A DNA stretch of 64,000 nt. Source: an uncultured Bacilli bacterium (lineage in GTDB: Bacteria > Bacillota_I > Bacilli_A > RFN20 > CAG-826). Of this stretch, positions 39,098-51,649 are shown piece by piece. The translations under genes were made by a program, and so were the position numbers. The notes beneath the pieces are model-generated. The model was not told the origin of the DNA, ran no database searches, and was given only the letters and a program-made list of their open reading frames with translations. Location: positions 1-64,000 of the forward strand of contig CALVSB010000005.1 of assembly GCA_944358895.1 (NCBI GenBank). The letters are read 5' to 3'. The first letter of the stretch is position 1. Every line of letters begins with the position of its first letter.

Positions 39098-39168
39098 CTT
39101 TCGAAAGAAAAAAGCCATTTTCGAAAAGAAAAATCAATCTTTCGCAAAGAAAAACGAATCTTTCGAAA
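39098..39168. repeat. Four phased near-palindromes
   Basis: CTTTCGAAAG (39098-39107), TTTTCGAAAA (39118-39127), CTTTCGCAAAG (39139-39149) and CTTTCGAAA (39160-39168) are centred at about 39102, 39122, 39144 and 39164. The 20-22 bp steps put all four on one face of the helix. They fill the gap between the AlbA_2 regulator and the asnS promoter. Confidence 0.6.
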
Positions 39169-39248
39169 CGATTCTTTTCCTCTCGCTCCTCAATGGCAAA
39201 AGTCCGTCCATGTTCTAAAATATCGAAGCAACTGCAAGGAGTGGTGCC

Positions 39249-40619
39249 ATGTCTAAGAAATTGACGGTCCGGGATCTTTACGAGCTCTATGCCGAGTGCC
39301 CGGACGAACTGACGAAAGAAGAGTGCATTGTCGACGGGTGGATTCGGACCAACCGCGACAACGGGAAAATCGGTTTCATCGAGCTTCATGACGGAACGGT
39401 TTTCAAAGGTGTCCAGATTGTCTACACCGAGGGAACCGGCTACGAGCGTTTGAAGACGGCCGCGGCCATCGAGGTCACCGGCGAGCTGCGCCTCACCCCC
39501 GAGGCCAAGCAGCCTTTCGAAATTCACGCGAGCAAGATCGACCTCATCGGCGACGTCGACGAGGATTACCCCCTTCAGAAGAAGCGGGCCTCTTTCGAGT
39601 TCCTCCGCGACCTGGCTTACCTCCGTCCGCGGGCCAATACCTTCCAGGCCCTCTACCGGGTCCGCTCGGTCCTTGCGATGAACATCCATCGCTACTTCCA
39701 GGACCGCGGATTCGTTTACGTGCATACCCCCGAGATCACGGCCAACGACGCCGAAGGGGCTGGGCAGGTCTTCTCGGTCGTGACCGATGCCAAGGATCCC
39801 TATAAGGATTTCTTCGGGCGGAAAGCTTCCCTGACCGTTTCGGGCCAACTCCACGTGGAGGCCTTCGCCCTCGCCTTCAAGGATGTCTATACCTTCGGGC
39901 CGACCTTCCGGGCCGAGAAGAGCAACACCCCGCGCCACGCCAGCGAGTTCTGGATGATCGAGCCGGAAATCGCCTTCGCCCATTTGAGCGACGACATGGA
40001 TCTCATCGAGGACTTCCTCAAGTACCTCATCAAGGAGACGATCGCCCGCTGCCCCGACGAGATGGCTTTCTTCGACAAGTTCATCCAGCCCGGCCTCGTC
40101 GCCAAGCTCAAGCACGTCGAGGAAACCCCGTTCCAGAAGATGACCTATACCGAAGCCATTTCCTACCTCGAAAAGGCGGTGAAGGAAGGCCACAAGTTCG
40201 AGTATAGCGACATCAAGTGGGGCATGGACCTCCAGTCGGAACACGAACGCTATTTGACCGAGAAGATCGTCGGAGGGCCGCTCTTCCTCATCGACTACCC
40301 GAAGGAGATCAAGGCCTTCTACATGAAGGAAAACGACGACGGCAAGACGGTCGCCGCCTGCGACCTCCTCGTTCCGGGCGAAGGAGAAATCGTCGGGGGA
40401 TCCGAACGCGAGGTTCGGCCCGAGATCCTTAGGGCCAAGATGGAGAAGCTCGGCAACTTCGAAGGGCTCGAGTGGTACTACAACCTCCGTCGCTTCGGCG
40501 GCTGCCCGCACGCCGGCTTCGGCCTTGGTTTCGACCGCTTCCTCATGTACATCACCGGCATCACCAACATCCGCGACACTGAGCCCTACCCGCGCACGGC
40601 CAACGCCCTCAAGTACTGA
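39249..40619 (+). CDS. asnS: Asparaginyl-tRNA synthetase
   Basis: AsnRS (456 residues, class IIb) charges tRNA-Asn. The N-terminal OB fold contains VDGWIRTNRDNGKIGFIELHDG. Motif 2 is FRAEKSNTPRHASEFWMIEPE and motif 3 is GFGLGFDRFLMYITG. RFGGCPHAGFG distinguishes AsnRS from AspRS. AAGGAG is 8 nt before the ATG. Because a direct AsnRS exists, the GatCAB amidotransferase encoded 9 kb downstream is more likely used for Gln-tRNA(Gln), provided no GlnRS exists elsewhere. Confidence 0.97.
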   Translation: MSKKLTVRDLYELYAECPDELTKEECIVDGWIRTNRDNGKIGFIELHDGTVFKGVQIVYTEGTGYERLKTAAAIEVTGELRLTPEAKQPFEIHASKIDLIGDVDEDYPLQKKRASFEFLRDLAYLRPRANTFQALYRVRSVLAMNIHRYFQDRGFVYVHTPEITANDAEGAGQVFSVVTDAKDPYKDFFGRKASLTVSGQLHVEAFALAFKDVYTFGPTFRAEKSNTPRHASEFWMIEPEIAFAHLSDDMDLIEDFLKYLIKETIARCPDEMAFFDKFIQPGLVAKLKHVEETPFQKMTYTEAISYLEKAVKEGHKFEYSDIKWGMDLQSEHERYLTEKIVGGPLFLIDYPKEIKAFYMKENDDGKTVAACDLLVPGEGEIVGGSEREVRPEILRAKMEKLGNFEGLEWYYNLRRFGGCPHAGFGLGFDRFLMYITGITNIRDTEPYPRTANALKY

Positions 40620-40633
40620 AATAGGAGCTAGAC

Positions 40634-40771
40634 ATGGAAGAAGAGAAGGAACTGAGCGAAGAAGAAAGAAAGGCGCTTTCCTACAAGCGCCTGACCTTTC
40701 TCGTTCTTGGGATATCTTTCGTGATGGTTGGCCTCATCGTGGCCGAGATCATCATGATTTTTGCTCGCTAG
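40634..40771 (+). CDS. 45-residue single-TM protein
   Basis: This small gene starts 14 nt after asnS with ATAGGAG 8 nt upstream. The product has an acidic N-terminus (MEEEKELSEEERKAL), then one TM helix (FLVLGISFVMVGLIVAEII) and ends IFAR. It overlaps the convergent membrane-protein gene by 20 nt. It is probably translated from the asnS transcript. Function unknown. Confidence 0.6.
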   Translation: MEEEKELSEEERKALSYKRLTFLVLGISFVMVGLIVAEIIMIFAR

Positions 40772-41468
40772 AAGCAGCGGCTTCTTCTTGCTTTATCTCG
40801 GCCTTCGCGGCTTCGCTCGCGAGGGCCTTTTCCTTATCGCCTTTGAGGGCATCGTAGAAGTTGTAACCCTCAAGGGTCTTCTCATAGACGGTCCGCATCC
40901 GGCTCCGGAGGGTGAGAGCCCTCGAGAGATAGGCCATGGCCGCGACGAGGTAATAGACAAGGAAGACAAGGAAGAGCGGGACGATGACATAGGAAGCCCA
41001 GTAGGAGGCTTCGAGATAGGGCGCATGGATGAGGGGCGGCCATTCGTTGAGGAGGCGCATGCCCCAAAGGGTCACGTAGATGCTCTCGTCGTTCCAGTCG
41101 TAGGCATAGAAGACGGTGGAGAAGCGCTCGAAGTGGTTGACGGCCCATTCCCCGGCGATGGAGGAATAGACGACATAGAAAGCCAAGAGGGCCAGGCCGA
41201 TGAGAATGGCGGGGCTGGCTTCTCTCACGAAGAGCTGGGCGTTTTTCTTCTTCCCGTATTTCTTGAGGTGCTCGGGGGAGGAAATGACGCGGTAGACGAC
41301 CGGATCGTGGAGGAAGGAATCGACCCGCTTGCCTTGCTTCTTGAAAAGGAGGCGGATCCCCATCCCGACGAGGCCAAGAATGATGAAAAGAACGAGGAGA
41401 AAGATGAGGAAGATGATGAGAAGCCGGCGGTCGTTCTCGTTCAGGGTGATACCGACGTAAAACATCAC
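40752..41468 (-). CDS. Three-TM hypothetical membrane protein
   Basis: The 238-residue protein has TM segments near 17-40, 86-106 and 156-180. Between the last two is an extracytoplasmic loop with FERFSTVFYAYDWNDESIYV. The C-terminal tail of about 55 residues is charged and Ala/Glu-rich, predicted cytoplasmic and helical. No family recognised. It overlaps the upstream gene by 4 nt and is the last of a three-gene minus-strand operon of membrane proteins. Confidence 0.7.
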   Translation of the reverse strand: MMFYVGITLNENDRRLLIIFLIFLLVLFIILGLVGMGIRLLFKKQGKRVDSFLHDPVVYRVISSPEHLKKYGKKKNAQLFVREASPAILIGLALLAFYVVYSSIAGEWAVNHFERFSTVFYAYDWNDESIYVTLWGMRLLNEWPPLIHAPYLEASYWASYVIVPLFLVFLVYYLVAAMAYLSRALTLRSRMRTVYEKTLEGYNFYDALKGDKEKALASEAAKAEIKQEEAAASSEQKS

Positions 41469-42013
41469 TCGTTCCCTCCTTCCTTCTTCTCGTCGTTAGG
41501 GGTTAGGTCACGGTAATCGATGGTCGGCGGGGGTGGGACGCTCGTTCCGCTGGAAACGAGGTCGGGAACCGGGACTTTGTCCGCGGCCGGAGCGGCAGCT
41601 TGTCCCGGGTTTTGCGGGGCGGCGATCGGGGTCGGGCTCACCCCGACGAAAGGCACGGCCCCGGGCATCGGGGCTCCCATCCCGGGGAACGGCATGCCCG
41701 GGGTCGAGGTATAGAAATTCTGCTGGACGTAAACTTGCTGGGGCTGCGGGGCGGCCGGGGCCTCTTCTTTTTTCTCTTCGGTCGTCTCCCCGATGAGTTC
41801 CTTGAGCTCCTTGGCTTGGATCTTCTTGACGAGCAAATCTTCCTCGAGGGGTGGGAAGAAGCTCTTGCCTTGGAAGAAGCGAATGAGGCACTTGAAACAC
41901 TCGATGAAATAGACGCCCAGGGCAAAGACGGCAAAAAGAGCCAGGATGGCGAGGAGAAGGGGCGAGAGGAACGCCCAGAGGAGGCCGAGGGCAAAATTCT
42001 TGAGGAACTTCAT
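41465..42013 (-). CDS. Membrane-anchored protein with Pro-rich tail
   Basis: The 182-residue protein has a long hydrophobic stretch at about 5-37 (one or two TM helices). It is followed by a charged helix and a Pro/Ala/Gly-rich low-complexity tail (about 85-182, with TPGMPFPGMGAPMPGAVP). The tail is predicted disordered and cytoplasmic. Such tails often bind proteins, but no motif gives a partner. It overlaps both neighbours by 4 nt, indicating translational coupling. Confidence 0.7.
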   Translation of the reverse strand: MKFLKNFALGLLWAFLSPLLLAILALFAVFALGVYFIECFKCLIRFFQGKSFFPPLEEDLLVKKIQAKELKELIGETTEEKKEEAPAAPQPQQVYVQQNFYTSTPGMPFPGMGAPMPGAVPFVGVSPTPIAAPQNPGQAAAPAADKVPVPDLVSSGTSVPPPPTIDYRDLTPNDEKKEGGNE

Positions 42014-42936
42014 GCTTTGCCCTTCATTTTAGGCCCTTGCCCTAGGTAGGGCAACGCGAGGGAAACAAGAGCGAAGAGCCCGACCGGCAAGAAGAAAACC
42101 GGAAGGAAGGCAAAGCCGTCTTTCCCTTGGGTCCCGCTTGAGAGGAAAGCGAAGAGGAAGAGGGCTCCGAACTCAAGGATTACCAGAAGAGTGTAAAGCC
42201 ACCACGGGTTGTGTCTGATAACGCTGGAAAGGCTGAGAAGGGTGAGAAGCAGGGCCATGGCCCCAAGGAGGAAGGACCAGGCAAGGGAAGACGTGTTGAT
42301 AGAAAGAGAAACGATCGAGAAAGCCAAGCCTAGAGCAACGACGAGGAATGAAGCCCACTTACGTTCATCACCGTCTTCAATGCCGATCCGGCGGGCCAGG
42401 TAGATGACGAAGAAAGAAGAAAGGGCCGTCCCGGCCGTTCCGTAGGCAAAGAAGAAGGCCGGAACGAGGTCTTTTATCCCTTCCATCGACGATATCCCCA
42501 GCAAATCGAGGGCGAATTCGACGAAATCGATGCCGGTCAGGGCCTTCGAGATCGGAAGGGAAAGATAGGCGCAGCCCATGTTGAGAAGCGACGATAAGAA
42601 GATGGCGAGGCCGAAGTCGAAGCGGGAGGACAGGAAGAAGCCGAGGAGGGCCCCGCTCAAGATGGCCGGAACGACGTAGAAAAGGCTGGAGGCCAAGTCA
42701 TGAAGTCCGAAAGCCACGGCCAGAAGCGACGAGCCGACGACATAGACGGGCAGGTATTTCTTTTCCGCCAAGATGGCTGCGAGGGCCGAGACTGAGGGGA
42801 GAAAGATCGTCACGAAAAGGGAAGCCAGCGGGAAGAAAGAGAGAACGAGCGACAAAACGGCCTCCACCGCGGTGAGGACCGCGAGGAAGGCCACGTTTTG
42901 AGCGAGGCCTTTCCGGGGGACGAAGATGTCTTTCAT
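42010..42936 (-). CDS. Polytopic membrane protein (DUF2232/YybS-like or ECF-like)
   Basis: The 308-residue protein has about 8 TM segments. The first 110 residues (VAFLAVLTAVEAVLSLVLSF, then LPSVSALAAILAEKKYLP) resemble the six-helix core of DUF2232/YybS and ECF S-components, but no ligand motif is visible. It is the first gene of the minus-strand operon with the Pro-rich and three-TM proteins. Assignment to a family is tentative. Confidence 0.7.
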   Translation of the reverse strand: MKDIFVPRKGLAQNVAFLAVLTAVEAVLSLVLSFFPLASLFVTIFLPSVSALAAILAEKKYLPVYVVGSSLLAVAFGLHDLASSLFYVVPAILSGALLGFFLSSRFDFGLAIFLSSLLNMGCAYLSLPISKALTGIDFVEFALDLLGISSMEGIKDLVPAFFFAYGTAGTALSSFFVIYLARRIGIEDGDERKWASFLVVALGLAFSIVSLSINTSSLAWSFLLGAMALLLTLLSLSSVIRHNPWWLYTLLVILEFGALFLFAFLSSGTQGKDGFAFLPVFFLPVGLFALVSLALPYLGQGPKMKGKA

Positions 42937-42989
42937 CGGGAAAATTATCCATCATGTGATGAAAAGGCAAAAGGAATCGCGAAATATCG

Positions 42990-43511
42990 TTAGCCTACAT
43001 TTTTCATTATTTCGTCAAAAACGGCTTTGAGGTTAGTGTGTCTGTAGTTACTAGATTCAATATCAACGTTCAAAAAGAATTGAAGATTCAAGGATTCTAT
43101 TTTTCTTTGGGAAACAAAGTTCTTTGCTTCCCTAACTTTTTGGTTGTCCTTGACGCGTTTTCCTATGAATACTTCCTCAATATCTCTATGAAACCAGACA
43201 AGCTCATAGCCATGTTTTTTGCAGAAAGCCGCGCATCGTTTATTTCGATTGGGGTCGCCGGTTTTACCGGTGTCAGTATCTAAACAGCAAACGACAAATT
43301 GCTTTTCACCAGGGTTCGTCAAAGCATAGGACTCCACTTTACGTTCTATTTGCTTCTGGCTGGCCTCCAGGCGTGTTTTGCTGTTGAGATTAATGTGGGT
43401 CAGTTTTACGTGGCGGTCTTGACTGGGGTAGTTCTTTTTGATGAAGGAGCGGATGTATTGGTAGTCGATATCGGCCGAGCTCTTGCTCTCAACCAAGATT
43501 ACTATTTGCAT
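42990..43511 (-). CDS. TOPRIM/RloB-like protein, partner of AAA15 ATPase
   Basis: The 173-residue protein opens with the strand IVILVES, then has FVVCCLDTDTGKTGD and later YELVWFHRDIEEVFIGKRV. A conserved Glu (E8) after the first strand and a D-x-D (D78, D80) after a later strand are the metal-binding pattern of TOPRIM nucleases. RDIEEVF corresponds to the S-x-P-x-F-E block of RloB proteins. It lies 13 nt downstream of the AAA15 ATPase gene with GGGGAG as ribosome-binding site. The ATPase-plus-TOPRIM pairing is that of OLD, PARIS (AriA/AriB) and RloAB systems, where the TOPRIM protein is the effector nuclease. It is shorter than AriB. Nuclease function is inferred. Confidence 0.75.
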   Translation of the reverse strand: MQIVILVESKSSADIDYQYIRSFIKKNYPSQDRHVKLTHINLNSKTRLEASQKQIERKVESYALTNPGEKQFVVCCLDTDTGKTGDPNRNKRCAAFCKKHGYELVWFHRDIEEVFIGKRVKDNQKVREAKNFVSQRKIESLNLQFFLNVDIESSNYRHTNLKAVFDEIMKNVG

Positions 43512-43524
43512 CTTTGCTCCCCAT

Positions 43525-44862
43525 TCAAGAAAACGCTTCGACTAGATCAAAGGTTTCAACATCAAAGTCGATATCTCCGATCATGCCTTCAGGGTAAAGG
43601 ATGTATGGTTTGTAATGAGCGTTCTTTTTCCAAGCGTAAATTTTGTTCGATGGGCTGAGAAAGTAGATTGATTTTCCGTGGTCGGCCAAAGCCTTCATGG
43701 CCTCAAGACTATGAGCGGTGAAAAGAAGCTGGCCCTTTCCGTAGTCATTTAGAAAACGGATCAGCTTTTCAAGATAGACGCCAGAAAGATAGGCATCTAG
43801 TTCGTCGATAACGGCAACCGCGCCACGATAGGCATCATAAACATAGGAGAAAAGCTTCATCAGTTTTTTGATGCCCGCACTCTCGAAGTCGATGCCAATG
43901 GTATACGTTCCGTAATCTAGAATCTCGGTGCAGAGGTAATAATCGCCGGCATCCTTCTTCTCATAGGAAATATTTTTTAACTTAGGCTTAAAAATCTTTA
44001 TGAACTTAGTCTTCTTCTTCAAAAAAGTTTCGAATGAATGAACTTGTGATTTATGTACGAAAAATTCGGATGTGTCTATGCGTCCGCGGCTAAGATTGGA
44101 CGATTGTGCTGAGTCTATTGAAAAAGTATTAATTCCTTTGCTTTGATGGATTGCAAAAATAAGATTTTGTGGATTTTCTGCGCTTTGAACGGCCACCCTC
44201 AGGTTTCTCACAAATAGCGGTGCCGCATACATCATGCTATCAGGAATATGTATCAGAGCTTCAGACCCCGGGTGGTTTGTCAAAAAGAGATTGAAGAACG
44301 GTAAAAAAGACTGCTTGCTGACGGTGTTAAGCCCTTCTTTTTTAATGAGTTGCGCAATACTGCTGTCGTTTGGAACCCAAAGGTGTTCGATTTGGCCGTT
44401 AGAAGTTTCAAAAACTGAAGTTAGGGAGGAGTATCCGTATTTACCGTTGAATTCAGAGAGCTTTTCGTTCGCAATGAAAAGATCGCCGCTCTCTCTAATC
44501 ACAATGGATATCTCATAGCGGTATGAACTTTTTAGCTTTAATTGGTTTTCTTCGACTTCTTGGAAAACACCATAGTCGATGGAAACATTTAGTGCTTTTG
44601 TTTCACAGTTGATAAGTTTCTTTAAGTCAGAGACGTTAGTCGCTCCTAGATAGTCTAAATTTCTAATGATGAAAGTAACGGTCCAGAGGGCCATAGCAAC
44701 TCCGGTTTTTCCACTGCCATTCGGACCATAGAGCGCGCGCACATTGTCGCCGTTAGATGGGATTAAAGAGACATCTTTTGTTCTACTGAAATCAATGGTC
44801 ACAGGCTCTTTGATGTTCTTCATGCCCGATATGGTTGTTGAAATAAGGCGAACTCTTTCCAT
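43525..44862 (-). CDS. AAA15/OLD-like ABC ATPase
   Basis: The 445-residue ATPase has Walker A YGPNGSGKT (G46-T53), a long helical/beta insertion typical of AAA15 (RloA/AriA-like) proteins, and a C-terminal half with SAGIKKLMKLFSYVYDAYRG. Walker B is AVAVIDELDAYLSG, followed by LLFTAHSLEAMKAL with the H-switch. In RloAB and PARIS-type systems this subunit senses phage proteins or DNA and controls a nuclease partner. The partner is the TOPRIM gene 13 nt downstream. Base and codon use is more A+T-rich than the housekeeping neighbours. The upstream AAGGAG and a TATATT -10-like box are visible, with a 6-bp inverted repeat (ATATTC/GAATAT) over the promoter. Confidence 0.85.
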   Translation of the reverse strand: MERVRLISTTISGMKNIKEPVTIDFSRTKDVSLIPSNGDNVRALYGPNGSGKTGVAMALWTVTFIIRNLDYLGATNVSDLKKLINCETKALNVSIDYGVFQEVEENQLKLKSSYRYEISIVIRESGDLFIANEKLSEFNGKYGYSSLTSVFETSNGQIEHLWVPNDSSIAQLIKKEGLNTVSKQSFLPFFNLFLTNHPGSEALIHIPDSMMYAAPLFVRNLRVAVQSAENPQNLIFAIHQSKGINTFSIDSAQSSNLSRGRIDTSEFFVHKSQVHSFETFLKKKTKFIKIFKPKLKNISYEKKDAGDYYLCTEILDYGTYTIGIDFESAGIKKLMKLFSYVYDAYRGAVAVIDELDAYLSGVYLEKLIRFLNDYGKGQLLFTAHSLEAMKALADHGKSIYFLSPSNKIYAWKKNAHYKPYILYPEGMIGDIDFDVETFDLVEAFS

Positions 44863-44890
44863 GTCTTATACTCCTTGTCCATAAAGAAAT

Positions 44891-44907
44891 ATATTCAAAA
44901 AGAATAT
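44891..44907. repeat. Inverted repeat at ATPase promoter
   Basis: ATATTC-AAAAA-GAATAT is a perfect 6-bp inverted repeat 29 bp upstream of the AAA15 ATPase start and overlapping its likely -10 region. It could be an operator or simply A+T-rich promoter DNA. Confidence 0.35.
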
Positions 44908-45528
44908 AAATATCTAGCAATACTCTGCACACATTTTTCGATAATAATTTAAAAAAGTCCGATAACAGCTCATTAATTTGCTGTTGTGAACAAATTGTGA
45001 ATATTGTTGGCTAAAAAACTTTTCCACATTTCCTTTCAATTTTTTGGCTCCTGGTAGAGGGCGGTCTTTCAGATAAATAAGAACGGCAATTGCCATTGCC
45101 AACCCGGCGATTGGTCGTATTTATGGTTGTTTTTTTACTCTGAACAATAGGTCAGCTATTGGCCGATTGGTATTAAACAAATGGTTGATGAGGGTTCTAG
45201 ACTTTGAAGGCTTATTCCCTAAAGAGGCGTGTCCTGTATATGAACATTTTAAATGAGACATCAAAAGCCGCGGATCCCAATTTCAAATAATCCGAAAACA
45301 GCAAAAATAATCAGCTTTTGCTAAGGAAAAACACTATTAAGTACAAATCGTCTTCGATGCTTTAATCTGTCGCTTCGCTTAAGGTCTGGGTGCTGGTTGT
45401 TGACCATCTCCGCAGCTGCTGGCAGCCTTGATTCCAAACGGCTATTTGGTTGGATGGCAAGGAAAAAGAGGCTTTGCCTCTTGTCAAGACTTCAAAAGAG
45501 AGCCGCGGCTACCTAGACTATTGCTGAC
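44908..45528. other. A+T-rich intergenic segment without supported gene
   Basis: More than 600 bp separate the ATPase from pcrA. One minus-strand ORF of 62 codons (44914-45102, basic, no clear ribosome-binding site) is possible but unsupported. No tRNA or known RNA was recognised. A hairpin at 45466-45482 with a T-run on the minus strand looks like an orphan terminator. The low G+C of the left part suggests the remains of inserted DNA. Confidence 0.5.
45462..45482 (-). terminator. Orphan terminator-like hairpin
   Basis: On the minus strand AAGAGGC-AAA-GCCTCTT is followed by TTTCC. No minus-strand gene lies directly upstream of it, because pcrA runs the other way. Confidence 0.4.
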
Positions 45529-49873
<4,345 letters not shown>

Positions 49874-49883
49874 GGAGAAAGCT

Positions 49884-50180
49884 ATGAAGAAAGTGGACAA
49901 AGACGTGCTCGTCGACGCGAGCTCGCGCCTCCTCTTCACCCTCAAGGAAGAGGAACTGGACACCCTGCTCGAGGAGTTCAAGATCCTCCAGGCCCAGATG
50001 GAAATGATGAAGGAAGTCGAAGGGCTCGAGAACTACGAGCCGATGACTTTCCCTTTTGACGTGAGCGTCGACTATCTCCGGGACGACGTCCCGAGCGAGC
50101 CGCTCAGCCGGGACGACGTTTTAAGGAACGCCGGCAGCGTCAAGGACGGGGAGATCAAGCTCCCGAAGGTGGTTGGATGA
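49884..50180 (+). CDS. gatC: Asp/Glu-tRNA amidotransferase subunit C
   Basis: GatC (98 residues) is the small subunit that stabilises GatA in the GatCAB complex. LLFTLKEEELDTLLEEFKIL at the N-terminal helix and LRDDVPSEPLSRDDVLRNAG near the end are characteristic. It overlaps gatA by 4 nt (ATGA). Confidence 0.93.
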   Translation: MKKVDKDVLVDASSRLLFTLKEEELDTLLEEFKILQAQMEMMKEVEGLENYEPMTFPFDVSVDYLRDDVPSEPLSRDDVLRNAGSVKDGEIKLPKVVG

Positions 50181-51649
50181 TGGGATACCTAGACAAAGGA
50201 ATGAAGGAGCTCCACGAGCTCCTCGTCATGAAGAAGATCACGCCGCTCGACCTCGCGAAGGAAGCAATCGAGCGGGCCAAAGCCGATAGCTGCAACAGCT
50301 TCGAGAAGATCCTCGAGCAAGAGGCTCTCGACGAGGCCGCCCGCCTCACCGAGCCGGAGGAAGACAATATCCTCTGGGGCCTTCCTTATATCGCCAAGGA
50401 CAACTTCTCGACCAAGGGGATTGAGACGACGGCCTCGAGCAACGTCCTCAAGGGCTACGTGCCCCTCTTCGACGCGAGCGTCATCTCCCGCCTCAAGGAG
50501 CGGAAATGCGTCCTCATCGCCAAGTCCTCGATGGACGAGCTGGCGATGGGCGGGACGGGAACGACTTCCCATATCGGCAAGGCCTATAACCCCTATGACC
50601 CCTCGCACGAGCGGATGGTCGGCGGCTCCTCGAGCGGCTCGGCCGCGGCGATGGCCGAAGGGATCGCGGCCTTTGCCCTTGGAAGCGACACCGGCGACTC
50701 GGTGAGAAAGCCGGCCAGCTACGCCGGCCTCGTCGGGATGAAGCCCTCGTGGGGACGGATCTCGCGTTACGGGCTTTTCCCGTTTGCTCCCTCCCTCGAC
50801 CACGTCGGCTATTTCACCCGCGACGTCGAAGGGGCGGCCTACCTCCTCGAGGCCTTGGCCGGCCATGACGACATGGACAGCACTTCGTCCTACCGCCCGG
50901 TCGAGGCCTACCACGAATATTTGAACAAGGGCATCGCCGAGAAGAAGTTCTGCTACTTCAAGGAAATCGTCGATTCCCTCTCCGACGAGGAAATGAAGAA
51001 GAAGTTCTTCGCCTCGCTCGAGGAACTGAAGAAGAAGGGCGCCTCCGTCGAGGAGGTCGCCTTCGGGCTCGACCTCTTGAGGGCCATCTACCCGGCCTAC
51101 ATGGTCATCTCGTGCGCCGAGGCGACAAGCAACGACGCTAACCTCGACGGCATCAAGTTCGGCCCCTATTACGAGGGCAAGACCTATCAGGAAAGCATGA
51201 ACGAGGCCCGGACCCGGGGCTTCTCGGAACTCATCAAGCGTCGCTTCGTCATCGGCTCCTATTGCCTCATGCGGGAAAACCAGGAAGAGCTCTTCTTACG
51301 GGCTCAGCGGCTCCGCCACATGATCGTCGACCGGCTGAATGCCATCCTTCGGGAATACGACTTCGTCTATCTCCCGGCCGCCCCGGGCATCGCTCCCCGC
51401 TTCGGCGAATCGAGCGACAAGCTCTCGAGCGAGTACCTCATCGACGACAATCACCTCGCCCTCGGGAACTTCGCCGGGCTTCCGAGCATCACCTTGCCCT
51501 TGGCCCTCGAGGAGGGCTACCCCCTCGGGGTCAACCTCATGGGCCGGGCCTATGAAGAAGGCGAGCTCTTCGCCGCGGCCAAGGCTCTTGAAGACATCAC
51601 GGGGCTTTCCGGGCTGAGCGCCATTAACAAGAAGGAGGGACGGCTATGA
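50177..51649 (+). CDS. gatA: Asp/Glu-tRNA amidotransferase subunit A
   Basis: GatA (490 residues) is the amidase subunit that releases ammonia from glutamine. The Ser-cisSer-Lys triad lies in GLPYIAKDNFSTKG (Lys), MVGGSSSGSAAAMAEG (cis-Ser) and LGSDTGDSVRKPASYAG (Ser). It forms a complex with GatB and GatC encoded on each side, overlapping gatC and gatB by 4 nt each. The complex converts Glu-tRNA(Gln), and possibly Asp-tRNA(Asn), to the amidated forms. Confidence 0.97.
   Translation: MMGYLDKGMKELHELLVMKKITPLDLAKEAIERAKADSCNSFEKILEQEALDEAARLTEPEEDNILWGLPYIAKDNFSTKGIETTASSNVLKGYVPLFDASVISRLKERKCVLIAKSSMDELAMGGTGTTSHIGKAYNPYDPSHERMVGGSSSGSAAAMAEGIAAFALGSDTGDSVRKPASYAGLVGMKPSWGRISRYGLFPFAPSLDHVGYFTRDVEGAAYLLEALAGHDDMDSTSSYRPVEAYHEYLNKGIAEKKFCYFKEIVDSLSDEEMKKKFFASLEELKKKGASVEEVAFGLDLLRAIYPAYMVISCAEATSNDANLDGIKFGPYYEGKTYQESMNEARTRGFSELIKRRFVIGSYCLMRENQEELFLRAQRLRHMIVDRLNAILREYDFVYLPAAPGIAPRFGESSDKLSSEYLIDDNHLALGNFAGLPSITLPLALEEGYPLGVNLMGRAYEEGELFAAAKALEDITGLSGLSAINKKEGRL

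Noticed and set aside
39098-39168. CRISPR-like array between the AlbA_2 gene and asnS
   Set aside because: Repeats are only 9-11 bp, spacers about 10-12 bp and there are no cas genes. A phased operator array fits better.
44914-45102. 62-codon minus-strand ORF upstream of the ATPase
   Set aside because: No ribosome-binding site, no family match and A+T-rich non-coding composition. Reported only within the gap description.
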